From: Carpediemonas membranifera
Taxonomy: Eukaryota > Fornicata
DNA: 64,000 bases
NCBI GenBank assembly: GCA_019828565.1
Contig: JAHDYR010000037.1
Coordinates: 1 to 64,000, forward strand
Direction: 5' to 3'
Below the pieces are notes generated by a model. The model did not search any database and was not told the origin of the DNA. It saw nothing but the letters and a program-made list of their open reading frames with translations. Of this stretch, positions 31,975-40,800 are shown piece after piece; positions within the stretch are counted from its first letter, which is position 1, and the number at the start of each line of letters is the position of its first letter. The translations under genes and the position numbers were made by a program.

Positions 31975-34900
31975 ATGCAGAACGTTCCTGTGCCGGTTCC
32001 TAAACTAGCACTACAAGAATTGAGCCCAAAGACCTGGGCCAACTTCAAGAGAACGATGATCCAGTTCAAAATCTTCTACCCCGCAGCCACATACGCTGCC
32101 TTCCTAGACGCTGAACTCCAAGGTGCCCTAGAGGTCCAGCACAACGTTTCGCTGGCCTCCCAGTCCGACGACGACGTAATCCGCTGGGTTAACCAGCTCT
32201 TGGCGCCCCGAGACCCTCAAGACCTCCGCCTCCGTCTGGAGGCCGTGAAGTGCCAGGTGGATGCGAACCACGCCGTGTCGCGCGCCAACCTTATCCGAGC
32301 TTATGCTCGTGCGTTTACAGATGTCCTGGGCTCTGCGGAGTTCATGGCCACCCCGCCAGCTACCCCTGAGGCGGACGAATCCATCCTCGCCGGGAACACT
32401 GACGGCACCGAACCAGAGCCCCCGGCCGATACCACCGTTCCGGCCGCCAGCGAGATCACGTCGGCCTCTCGGGCTCATCAGCGCATCTTTGCGCAGGGCT
32501 TGAGGCCCGCCGCCTTCAGAGATGCCGTTGACTATGCCCAACGTGTAGAACGTCCGTCCTCTCTGCAGGACCTCATCCAGCTAACTCTCAAGATCGCGGA
32601 CGAAGATGCCGAGGCCCGCGAGAAGGCCCAGCGCTTCGGATACTACGCGGGTCGGGGCCATGCCCCCACTGGGCCGCAGCGTCAGGGCCCCATAACCCCC
32701 TATCGTCCCAAGCCGCTGACCGGACCCAACCCGGGCCGCCAGGATCAGCCGCGGAATAATCCCGACCAGAGACGCCAGACCTTCGCCCAGCCACGCGAAT
32801 CCCCTGGAAATTTCAGGGCTCCCGATTATCGCGCAGGCCGCAGAGCATGGAACCGAGAGAATGGATCCCTTCGCCCCGCCAGAGGCAACACCGCTCGCCA
32901 AAGTGCCCCTCGCGTGGTGAACACCCTCGATAATGGAGAACAGGTCGAAGATCATGAGGTTTTCCTCTTAGACGGTGATACCTCCGCGTCCACGGGACCT
33001 CTTACCGTGGAAGCTGCGATCGGTGACATTTCTATGCGCGCCATCATCGATACCGGTGCTTCCGTCACGTGTATCACCGAGCCTCTCGCGCACATGCTTC
33101 TTGAGGCCAAGAGCGCCAAACTCGTCGCCCGAGAGCCCATCACGGCCACCCCGGCCTTCGGCAGTACCCTATCTGTGGATGAATTCATCGAGACCTCCCT
33201 CACTGCCACCCTAGTCGGTAGCCCGGTCCACACCACGATCATCGCCGCCGTCATTCCCGGACAATCTCAGAAGGTTCTGATTGGGACCGACACGCTACGG
33301 AGCCTGGGAGTCCTGTGTAAGGACGAGCTATTCCTGAAGCTCAGCGCCCAGCCCGACAACCCCAAGGATGACGATATCCCGCTACCTGTGTTCTCCATCG
33401 CTCCAGCCACCGAGGACCCGCTATCGCTCATTCAGATCCCGAACGACGACCTCCGCCCGGAGATAGTTGAGCTCGTGAATCAATACGCCGAGCTCTTCAG
33501 CGATATTCCCCCAGAGGGCGCCAATGTGCCGCCGATGCACATCCCCATCGCGGAAGATGCCCCTCTAGTCCAGTCTGCACCGCGCCGTCTTGCCCCGCAG
33601 GCCAGAGACGCAGTCGATGCTGAATGCGAGCGCCTCCTTCAGGCCGGCATCATCGAGCCGAGCCAAGGCCCTTGGGCCAGCCCCATTGTTGTGGTCGGAA
33701 AGAAGGACGGACGCATGAGACTGTGCGTTGATTACACGCAGATCAACCGCCTGACGCCGCCAGACAACTTCCCGCTACCTAACATCCGGGAGTTCCTTCG
33801 CGCAGCCGCAGGCTGCACGGTGTTTGCCTCGCTAGACCTCAAGCAAGGCTATCACCAGGCCCCACTTCGAGAGGAAGACCGTCCGCTGTCAGCCTTTGTC
33901 ACACCCGACGGATACTTCCAGTACCGCCGGGTCCCCTTCGGCCTCACCCGTGCCCCGTCCTATTTCCAACGCATCATGCAAACAGTACTAGCACCCGTGC
34001 TCCACCGTGGCGTGGAAGTATACCTAGACGACGTCCTCATCTATGCTAGGTCTCCCAAGGAATTCATGACGATCCTTGGCTGCGTCTTCGAGCTCCTCCG
34101 GAAGGCCCGCCTCCGCCTCGGAGCCGCCAAATGCACGCTCGGTGCCTCAGAGATCACTTCTGTTGGGTTCATCATGGACAAACAGGGCATCAGAGTGACC
34201 GAAGACCGCATCAAGGCTCTCACGGAGCTCCGTAGCCCTTGCAACCTGAAGGAGCTGCGCATGGTGCTGGGTAAGTTCAACTATGTGGCCCGACACCTCC
34301 CCCAAGCTCAGAAACACCTCGCGACGCTGTCGGAGCTCTTGGCTGGCGTCCCCGCAAAGGCAGGCTCCAAGAACCGCAGCAAGACGGTCACCATCACCTG
34401 GGAGGCTCGCCACGAGCATGCCCTCACCTGCCTTAAAGAGCAGGTCCGCTCCCGGGTCACCCTGGCCTATCCCGACCTGTCGAAGGAGTGGCATCTGTTC
34501 ACCGACGCCTCAACGCAGGGAGTAGGCGGTGTACTTATCCAAGGCCGACCCGACGCGCCGGACGCTGAAGTAGTGGCATTCTTCGCCAAGAGCTTCACGA
34601 CCACACAGAAGGCATGGTCCACATATGAGCAGGAGTTATATGGAATCCTACACGCCCTCTCCTCATCCGAGTTGACGCCGCTCCTGAAGTGCCATCCCAA
34701 GCTCCACGTCCACACCGATCACCGAAACCTGGTATTTATCCGGAAGAAGTACCCTCAGAACGCGAAGATCGCTCGCTGGCGCATTACGATGAACGAATTC
34801 ACGTTTACTCTCGAACATGTCGCTGGCGAGGCTAACACGGTAGCAGACGCCCTATCTCGTGTCCTCCCCGACCTCAACGTCGACACTGTCTACGCTGTGC

Positions 34901-36168
34901 ACGTGAACGGGAGAGGCGAGGACTTCGTCATGATCGACCCACAAGCTGAGCTCACCAAGGTGCACAACACCGCGGTTGGTCATGTGGGCCCCCCCGAGAT
35001 GATACGCCGTCTGCGAAAGGCGGGCGTCCAGTGGCCCGGCATGTGGGAGGATGCCCGAGCTTTCTTCACAACGTGCACCGAGTGCCAGCGTGTCCGCCCA
35101 GGCCAGCGCTTGCCGGTCCCCCAACACCCAGACCTGCGGACAATACCCTTCCAGTCCGTCCAGGTCGACACCCTGGGCCCGTTTGCCCAGGACGAACACG
35201 GCCAGAAGTACGTCGTCGTGATCGTAGACGCGTTCTCTCGACACGTTTCTCTATTCCCGACGCACACTACGTCAGCAAAAGACGCCGCCGACGCAATCTA
35301 CAAGTTCTGCGCCGCGTTCGGCGTGCCGGAGTTCATACAGACGGACCAAGGCTCGCAGTACAAGAACAGTTTAATCGAAGAGCTCACAAGAAGCCTCACG
35401 ATCGAACACCGCTTCTCTACGCCGTACCACCCCCAAGCAAACGGAAAGGTCGAACGCATGAATGCTGAGATCGCCCGTCACATGAGGACGCTCGTAGATG
35501 AACACGAAGCCGCTTGGAGCGACATGCTCCCGCAAGTGGCCCTCATACTCAACTCGCGAGTACACCCCGTGACCCATCAGTCCCCGTTGACCCTCCTCTT
35601 TGGTCACGACGGCTTCCACAAGGATACTCAGAGTCGGGAGGAGCGCTACACACGAGCCAGGAACTCTGTCTCCCGCGACCATGCCAAGAAGCTCGGCCGT
35701 GTTGCGTCCACGACCTACCGAGCTTATACCAGCGGGAGCCTCGTACTGCTGGCCCCCATCAAGCCGATGAAGCTGGCCATGAAGTGGCGCGGCCCGTTCC
35801 GCGTCATACAGGAGGGGAAGGTCAAGGGATCGGTCATCATTCAGTCCCTCACCGACGACGCCGACCAGTTCACCGTCGCGTCAGAGCGCCTCCGGCCTTT
35901 CCACCGCCGCCGAGGCCAGTCACTCGCAGAACTTCGGGCACTCGTAGCCCGCCAAGACCGTGAGTTCGAGGTCGAGTCCGTCAAGGACCTCGACATGAAG
36001 GGTCGCCGTCTCCGTGTCCGCTGGAAGGGTTATGAGCCCGAGGAGGACTCCTGGATCCCGCTAAACCAGGAGAACTACCGCCTGCAAGCCCTGGACGCCT
36101 ATCTACTGGATCACCCGACGGCTGTGGCACCCCTCGAGGCGCTGGCTCGTCGTCGCCGCTGGCGATGA
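31975..36168 (+). CDS. Ty3/Gypsy chromovirus Gag-Pol polyprotein
   Basis: Single 1397-residue ORF with Gag and Pol fused and no frameshift. I chose ATG 31975 (ATGCAG) because other families also start ATGCAG shortly after the palindrome. The Gag-like N-terminus is about 1-320, with a Gly/Arg/Pro-rich stretch in place of a clear zinc knuckle. The aspartic protease has DTGAS (about 359), reverse transcriptase YLDD (683-686), and RNase H TDAS (about 844) and TDHRN. Integrase has an HHCC zinc module starting about 997, the first Asp in VDTLGPF (about 1065), TDQGSQY and GKVERMN. A chromodomain (about 1331-1375, RVRWKGYEPEEDSWIP) ends the protein; such domains target insertion to modified histones in chromoviruses. 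All catalytic motifs are present, so it could be active. Confidence 0.96.
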   Translation: MQNVPVPVPKLALQELSPKTWANFKRTMIQFKIFYPAATYAAFLDAELQGALEVQHNVSLASQSDDDVIRWVNQLLAPRDPQDLRLRLEAVKCQVDANHAVSRANLIRAYARAFTDVLGSAEFMATPPATPEADESILAGNTDGTEPEPPADTTVPAASEITSASRAHQRIFAQGLRPAAFRDAVDYAQRVERPSSLQDLIQLTLKIADEDAEAREKAQRFGYYAGRGHAPTGPQRQGPITPYRPKPLTGPNPGRQDQPRNNPDQRRQTFAQPRESPGNFRAPDYRAGRRAWNRENGSLRPARGNTARQSAPRVVNTLDNGEQVEDHEVFLLDGDTSASTGPLTVEAAIGDISMRAIIDTGASVTCITEPLAHMLLEAKSAKLVAREPITATPAFGSTLSVDEFIETSLTATLVGSPVHTTIIAAVIPGQSQKVLIGTDTLRSLGVLCKDELFLKLSAQPDNPKDDDIPLPVFSIAPATEDPLSLIQIPNDDLRPEIVELVNQYAELFSDIPPEGANVPPMHIPIAEDAPLVQSAPRRLAPQARDAVDAECERLLQAGIIEPSQGPWASPIVVVGKKDGRMRLCVDYTQINRLTPPDNFPLPNIREFLRAAAGCTVFASLDLKQGYHQAPLREEDRPLSAFVTPDGYFQYRRVPFGLTRAPSYFQRIMQTVLAPVLHRGVEVYLDDVLIYARSPKEFMTILGCVFELLRKARLRLGAAKCTLGASEITSVGFIMDKQGIRVTEDRIKALTELRSPCNLKELRMVLGKFNYVARHLPQAQKHLATLSELLAGVPAKAGSKNRSKTVTITWEARHEHALTCLKEQVRSRVTLAYPDLSKEWHLFTDASTQGVGGVLIQGRPDAPDAEVVAFFAKSFTTTQKAWSTYEQELYGILHALSSSELTPLLKCHPKLHVHTDHRNLVFIRKKYPQNAKIARWRITMNEFTFTLEHVAGEANTVADALSRVLPDLNVDTVYAVHVNGRGEDFVMIDPQAELTKVHNTAVGHVGPPEMIRRLRKAGVQWPGMWEDARAFFTTCTECQRVRPGQRLPVPQHPDLRTIPFQSVQVDTLGPFAQDEHGQKYVVVIVDAFSRHVSLFPTHTTSAKDAADAIYKFCAAFGVPEFIQTDQGSQYKNSLIEELTRSLTIEHRFSTPYHPQANGKVERMNAEIARHMRTLVDEHEAAWSDMLPQVALILNSRVHPVTHQSPLTLLFGHDGFHKDTQSREERYTRARNSVSRDHAKKLGRVASTTYRAYTSGSLVLLAPIKPMKLAMKWRGPFRVIQEGKVKGSVIIQSLTDDADQFTVASERLRPFHRRRGQSLAELRALVARQDREFEVESVKDLDMKGRRLRVRWKGYEPEEDSWIPLNQENYRLQALDAYLLDHPTAVAPLEALARRRRWR

Positions 36169-36522
36169 TGATCCCCATCTGATCGGGACCTTAGCACGTC
36201 CTAAACTATAAACTGCTGTCTGAGAAGCTTGATGTTGCTTAATTGAGACTAATGGACCGCTTGCGAGGAAGAATCCCGTCGAAGATCCGAAGCTTTCGTG
36301 AAAGTTCTCGTATCTCGCCAACGAGGGCCTATTGAGGCCAATGGAGGTCATTTTCAGCACCTAGGAGCTCTTTAGCTCAATAACCTCCTTCAATGGAGTT
36401 GTTCGTCTTCACGCTCAACTATCTAATCAAACCATCGCATTTGATGGGTTTCGGATGAAATATCATAGACCAGTCCTCGCCGCCGCGCCCGTTACTCGTG
36501 GTCGTTACCACTGGGAGGGAAG
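36169..36522 (+). mobile_element. 3' untranslated region and polypurine tract of the Ty3 element
   Basis: 354 bp without an ORF, ending in the purine-rich GGGAGGGAAG immediately before the right LTR, as expected for plus-strand priming. Confidence 0.75.
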
Positions 36523-36651
36523 TGTCAGCGCGGCACTTCTATCAAATATTTATTTGATTGATGATCCGATCCGATCCCCGGGCAGGGTCCCGAATCGTCT
36601 TTTTGTTTTGCTTGTAAAGCTTCACCCCCCGTTTCGTCTGCGAAACGAACA
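36523..36651 (+). repeat. 3' LTR of the intact Ty3/Gypsy element (129 bp)
   Basis: Same 129 bp as 31829-31957; followed by the GAAG duplication and the rest of the Helitron B end. Confidence 0.93.
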
Positions 36652-37652
36652 GAAGGCCGAGAATGACATAATATATAGAGAAGAGTTGCCCATTGGTTGC
36701 CAGACGGGGGGCTCCGGTCGCTCCTCCGGCTTCGTTCGGCTTCGCTTCGCTCGTCGCTACGCTCCTCCCGCCCTCCGCTACGCTACGCCTCTCTACGCCT
36801 CCGTCACTCCCTCTGCCCCCCTGCGACCCCCCGCGGACTCCGCTTCCGTCATCAAGAGTGTGTTCGGCCACATATTGGTTTTGACCTCACCTGCTGTACG
36901 CCGGACTCGAACCCAGTCCTCGCGAATCAAAATTCAGTTCTCGTCCGCCGGGCATTTGCGATCGAAACGAAAGTCCATTCCCCAGAGATACAGGCCCGCA
37001 AACGCGATTCGCGATACTCATTTCACTTAAAGCCAAAAAAAAATCCATTTTTCAATTACGCGCGAACTAAGCTCGAATAAGAACCGCCCGTCAAATGCAA
37101 GGTAGCTATGGCTATGGCACTTAGATAGCCAGAGTTTCAGCCCGATCGGTCGAATTCGCACTTTTAGTGCAAGCCAAAAAGTGCCACTCAATTCCCCAGC
37201 CGTCCACCGATCGCCCACAACGACAGTGGTATCACACTCCCCAAAGACTCTAGCATGCATGCTATATGCCCGCTTTCATCGGGCTACCTCCGGTATATGC
37301 GGACTCGAACCTCGGAACATGGTATGATTCCGTTTTGAATTTAAGCACACCCAGGAATTTAGCGAAATATCTAAGTGGCGTGGGAGGTCCCAGGTAACCA
37401 CTGATCAAGACCGGGCAGTGCTGGAGCTCTAGCTCAACTGGAAGATATAGCACTGGGGTCAAAGTTCTCGCGTACTGACCTTTTTTGGGCACCCCAGATC
37501 TCTAGATTCGGAAGATCGAATCTCGGGTCCGATGATGGCGATCATACTGGCCCGGCCGGTAGGTAAGGGGCAGGTGTAGAGCGTAGTGTCAGAGTGCACA
37601 CAGCGGTCAGGGACCAGCGTTGAAAAAAAGTCCACTTATATATATACTGTTT
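36652..37652 (+). mobile_element. Helitron tail B, copy 2 (right part of the split copy)
   Basis: Continues the family B end (AAGGCCGAGAATGACATAAT) and repeats tail B of 27000-28007, with the GC-rich module at 36703-36845 (shorter by a deletion of the CGGGCG segment) and the same TACTGTTTAC end. A short block near 36945 differs between the two copies. Confidence 0.75.
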
Positions 37653-37940
37653 ACCTTTACAGTGAATCTACCTGTTAGATTTTCTGTTATTGTCCATTTT
37701 ATCGTTTCGTCTTAACCTGCACGGCGAAATGCTCAAACCAGGCAAGGAGTCAGAGCCAGAGCTTCTTTCCATGCTCTAAGTACATCATATGGACTCTCAA
37801 GAAGACCTTCGTTTATCTCTAAATAGCTTAAATTTAATGAATACTTCATTTCTGAGCAAGAAATTGTAGATTATCTAGCGTTTTGAGGTCGAAGATAATC
37901 TAGGGTTTAGCAAAGATAATCTAGGGATGTTGACAGCATG
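37653..37940. other. AT-rich spacer
   Basis: About 290 bp without a gene. GATAATCTAGGG occurs twice and GATTATCTAGCG once (37870-37925). It separates tail B from the truncated family C ORF. Confidence 0.4.
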
Positions 37941-37944
37941 AAAC

Positions 37945-39318
37945 AAGCGAGGAAAGAGCAAGTTCACCTCAGTCGGCCAACCAAATCCACAGGTGTCCCT
38001 TGAGACGTTCAAGTCCCGTTGTAACTTTGTTGCGCGCACCGAAGTCGACCACATCGACATCCGGTCCTATGCCACCAGGGCAGACGCGCGCCTGAAAGCG
38101 AGCCCGATCATTCCGCCAGATGTCAAGATCACAGACTTCGTTGAGCTTAAGCTTCTCATGGACGGGTCTAACGCTATGCAGGACGAAATGTCCCTCCCAG
38201 ACGGCACTAAGGGCATCAGACCGAAGTCTCGCACTTTCGTTAACGGACGAGAAGAAAACACGAAGGCACCATGGTATGTTTCCACCACTGACGACAGGTA
38301 CAGGATCATCGGCGAGACTGTCAGCGACTCATTGCCGATAGAGCCGCCGCAAGCACGATTCATGTGGGTTGATAGCGAGTCGGAACCCGAGTCGCCCACC
38401 CAAGACGTCACAGCTTCACTGATTGTCCCAACCAGCCCTGACACGCCCGAGCCAGAGCATCATTCACAGACAACTGCCCCACAAGATAAGCTTCTGCAAC
38501 CCACCTCCACATGTGGGCGAAGATCTTCAAGGCGGACAATCATCGTCGACGACGACGAGGAGGAATTCGCAGAACCAGCAAAGCTGTCATACAAGCAACC
38601 GAGTAAGCGATCATCTACACGCTCTGGGACACGTTGGTCTAACCGACTAGTCACCGACGAGTCAGGAACGCGAGACATTGTCCCATGGAACATGAGGATC
38701 ATTGAGTCAGCCCCAGACGGCGACTGTGCCATCCACTCGGTCAAGCAAGTATCAAAGGCATGGGGAAGTCTCTCCACTTCCCTCGTCCGTCTGCTAGTTG
38801 CGAGATTAATCGAGGAGAATCCTCATATGTGTCCACGTGCGTGGAACAAGGCCGATAGAGACGATATGCTCGCTCGTGCACGCGACGGTAGGTTTCTGAA
38901 CGATGGAATCGTCTGGCGCGCACTGATGCACGAGATGACCGAGGAATCGTCGTCCAGATTATATCAGTACACTCCAGTACTGGACGACGATCACGGTCCG
39001 AAGGCGCTATCAGTGACTGAGTACACATTTGAGAGACAAGGTCCGCTAAGAATCTCGAACACCGGCGTTGTGACCGGAGTATTCGCTCCGGGTACATATT
39101 TCCGAAGCCAACACTACGACTTCTGCAGGCCCATCCGCGACCAAGGTCGACAGGCATTTAGAGAGAATGACCCCATCAGAGCGATTGAGATAGATGCGCC
39201 GCCACCAGCCCAGCCAAGAAGGTCTTCTCGCACAAGCAAGCAGGTCACCAAACCCATGGAACCCCCCACCAAAGCCGCGCAGAGGACGCCCACGGAAGGC
39301 ACCCGCATCGCCAGTTGA
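37945..39318 (+). pseudogene. Helitron family C remnant: OTU-like domain and basic tail
   Basis: The frame opens after a stop near 37940 and has no good ATG at its start; the first codons (GKSKFTSVGQPN-QVSLETF) resemble the segment of Helitron B that follows its helicase. So Rep and helicase are gone and about 455 codons remain. The OTU-like domain has APDGDCAIHS (Cys codon 38725-38727) and FRSQHYDF (His codon 39112-39114), 129 residues apart, as in the two other families. The C-terminus is basic. The ORF stops at 39318, but the next frame continues into an AT-hook (RRGRPRK), which suggests a frameshift near 39270. It could also be a separate OTU gene, but its tail and GC-rich module tie it to Helitrons. 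Confidence 0.75.
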
Positions 39319-39563
39319 AGTCGACCCAGCATTGGACTCCGGATACCGCATGGAGCACGCGTAGAAGAGGTAAGAAGAAGAAGCCAGCAACCAAGACGCC
39401 ACCCAAACACAATACACCGACGGCTGAAAAGTCGTTTGACGCTCGACGCCCTCACAAGGACTCCCCACCGAACAAGTCAACACGGACCAAGCGTGCGAAA
39501 TCGGATTAATGTTAAATACATACGGTTCAAGTAAAGCTCTGCGAATGCGATCACACGCCTATA
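39319..39563 (+). pseudogene. Frameshifted basic continuation of family C
   Basis: Two overlapping frames carry basic, low-complexity protein: RRGRPRKAPAS (crossing 39280-39310) and a Lys/Arg/Pro-rich stretch (about 39360-39509, KKKKPATKTPPKHN). They look like pieces of the original C-terminal tail, now in different frames. Confidence 0.45.
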
Positions 39564-39929
39564 ATGGAACAAAGTGTCCAGCATTGCAAACGACATCATA
39601 CGCAACTTTCTCCACTCGATTCGAGAAGCACAAATACGATGGGACAGCATCAGCCTATCGCAAAACGGCCTCGTGGCCGTCCTAAAAAGCAAGCATTACC
39701 TGAAATCCCACCTGATGTTGGAACACAAACAGTTCCGACAGAACACGTTCCAATACGAGAAAGACGGCGCACATTGGCCACGAAATATAACAAGATCACG
39801 CTTATCCCCGACACTTCCTCAAGCGCTTTCAAGCCACCAACCACGATCATCCCGAAGCCCCCCAAACCAACGCCACGCAAGGAAACCGACTCGGAGCCCG
39901 TCGAACTGAGCATAAAACTCGAGCAATAG
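39564..39929 (+). CDS. Small AT-hook protein or last segment of family C
   Basis: ORF of 121 residues from ATG 39564 to TAG 39929. It contains KRPRGRPKK (about 34-42), a canonical AT-hook core (GRP flanked by basic residues) that binds the minor groove of AT-rich DNA, then a Pro-rich end. A copy of its last 25 codons at 28320-28396 is likewise followed by the GC-rich module. It may be the broken-off C-terminus of the family C transposase rather than an independent gene. Confidence 0.5.
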   Translation: MEQSVQHCKRHHTQLSPLDSRSTNTMGQHQPIAKRPRGRPKKQALPEIPPDVGTQTVPTEHVPIRERRRTLATKYNKITLIPDTSSSAFKPPTTIIPKPPKPTPRKETDSEPVELSIKLEQ

Positions 39930-39972
39930 AACGCAGCCAATCGCCGCACGTAATCGCGCCTCCTTATCATTT

Positions 39973-40116
39973 CGGGGGGGCTCCGGTCGCTCCTCCGGCT
40001 TCGTTCGGCTTCGCTCCGCTCCGGGCGCTCGTCGCTACGCTCCTCCCGCCCTCCGCTACGCTACGCCTCTCTACGCCTCCGTCACTCTCTCTGCCCCCCT
40101 GCGACCCCCCGCGGAC
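39973..40116 (+). repeat. GC-rich shared module (representative copy)
   Basis: About 145-bp C/T- and G-rich sequence (GGCTTCGTTCGGCTTCGCTC and onward to CCCCCCGCGGA). Ten copies in the window: about 535-672, 2273-2416, 7445-7588, 10475-10621, 16896-17041, 21138-21291, 27046-27198, 28441-28585, 36703-36845 and here. Always on the same strand, always just downstream of a Helitron ORF end, in three otherwise unrelated tails. Confidence 0.9.
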
Positions 40117-40733
40117 CTCCCAGCCACACACAACCAGTCACTCACCTTCAAAGCAGCATAAATACTCACCGTCGTCTCATTTCGTCATCGCACTTTATGG
40201 CTTCCCAAGCAGAACTCACAATGCATCATCTGACCAAGCATAGTATGACGCCATAACGCGTTCCAGCATCATAACGTAGCATTTCGTGATCATGACGTTC
40301 ATTTCAGATGAAGTCGTCATTTTTCAGAATTGCACTATCGATTACTCGATGGCCATAACTCGGATCGAAAAACGAAATAGCAAACCTTCATCTACATCTA
40401 AAACTACGTCGTTCTATACCTACACATTCTTTCCATCATTCGTTTGAGAGGGTTTTTTTGGTGTCAAAAAATCTTGTATTTAGCGAAAATTTAGTAGCTG
40501 CCTCGACCGCACCCTATGCCACTAAGAAGCGTGGCCAGTTGCTAAGAGAACGCATGGCCCAGTCCCGAGTTCTGCGCCCCCGACCATGAGCTTCCCGACA
40601 CCCACACCCAACCCGTCGTTAATTAATTTTCGCCATCAACCCCCGCCATCAAGCTCACATAGGTTGGTGCATGCGTGTATGAGCCGGCTTGCGCTAGTCT
40701 CCTCCACGTCGTCTGGTCGGGTATACCCCGGAG
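40117..40733 (+). mobile_element. Helitron tail C, copy 4, left part
   Basis: Identical in layout to 28586-29195. It is interrupted at CCCCGGAG by the LTR element and resumes at 43511. Confidence 0.8.
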
Positions 40734-40800
40734 TGTGGTGAACGTAGGATTCACAGGGGAGCTGAACTGATTTATAAACTGCACTGACTTGATCACTACA
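40734..40800 (-). repeat. 67-bp LTR (3' LTR on the minus strand)
   Basis: Identical to 43444-43510; contains TTTATAAA. Unusually short for an LTR. Confidence 0.85.
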
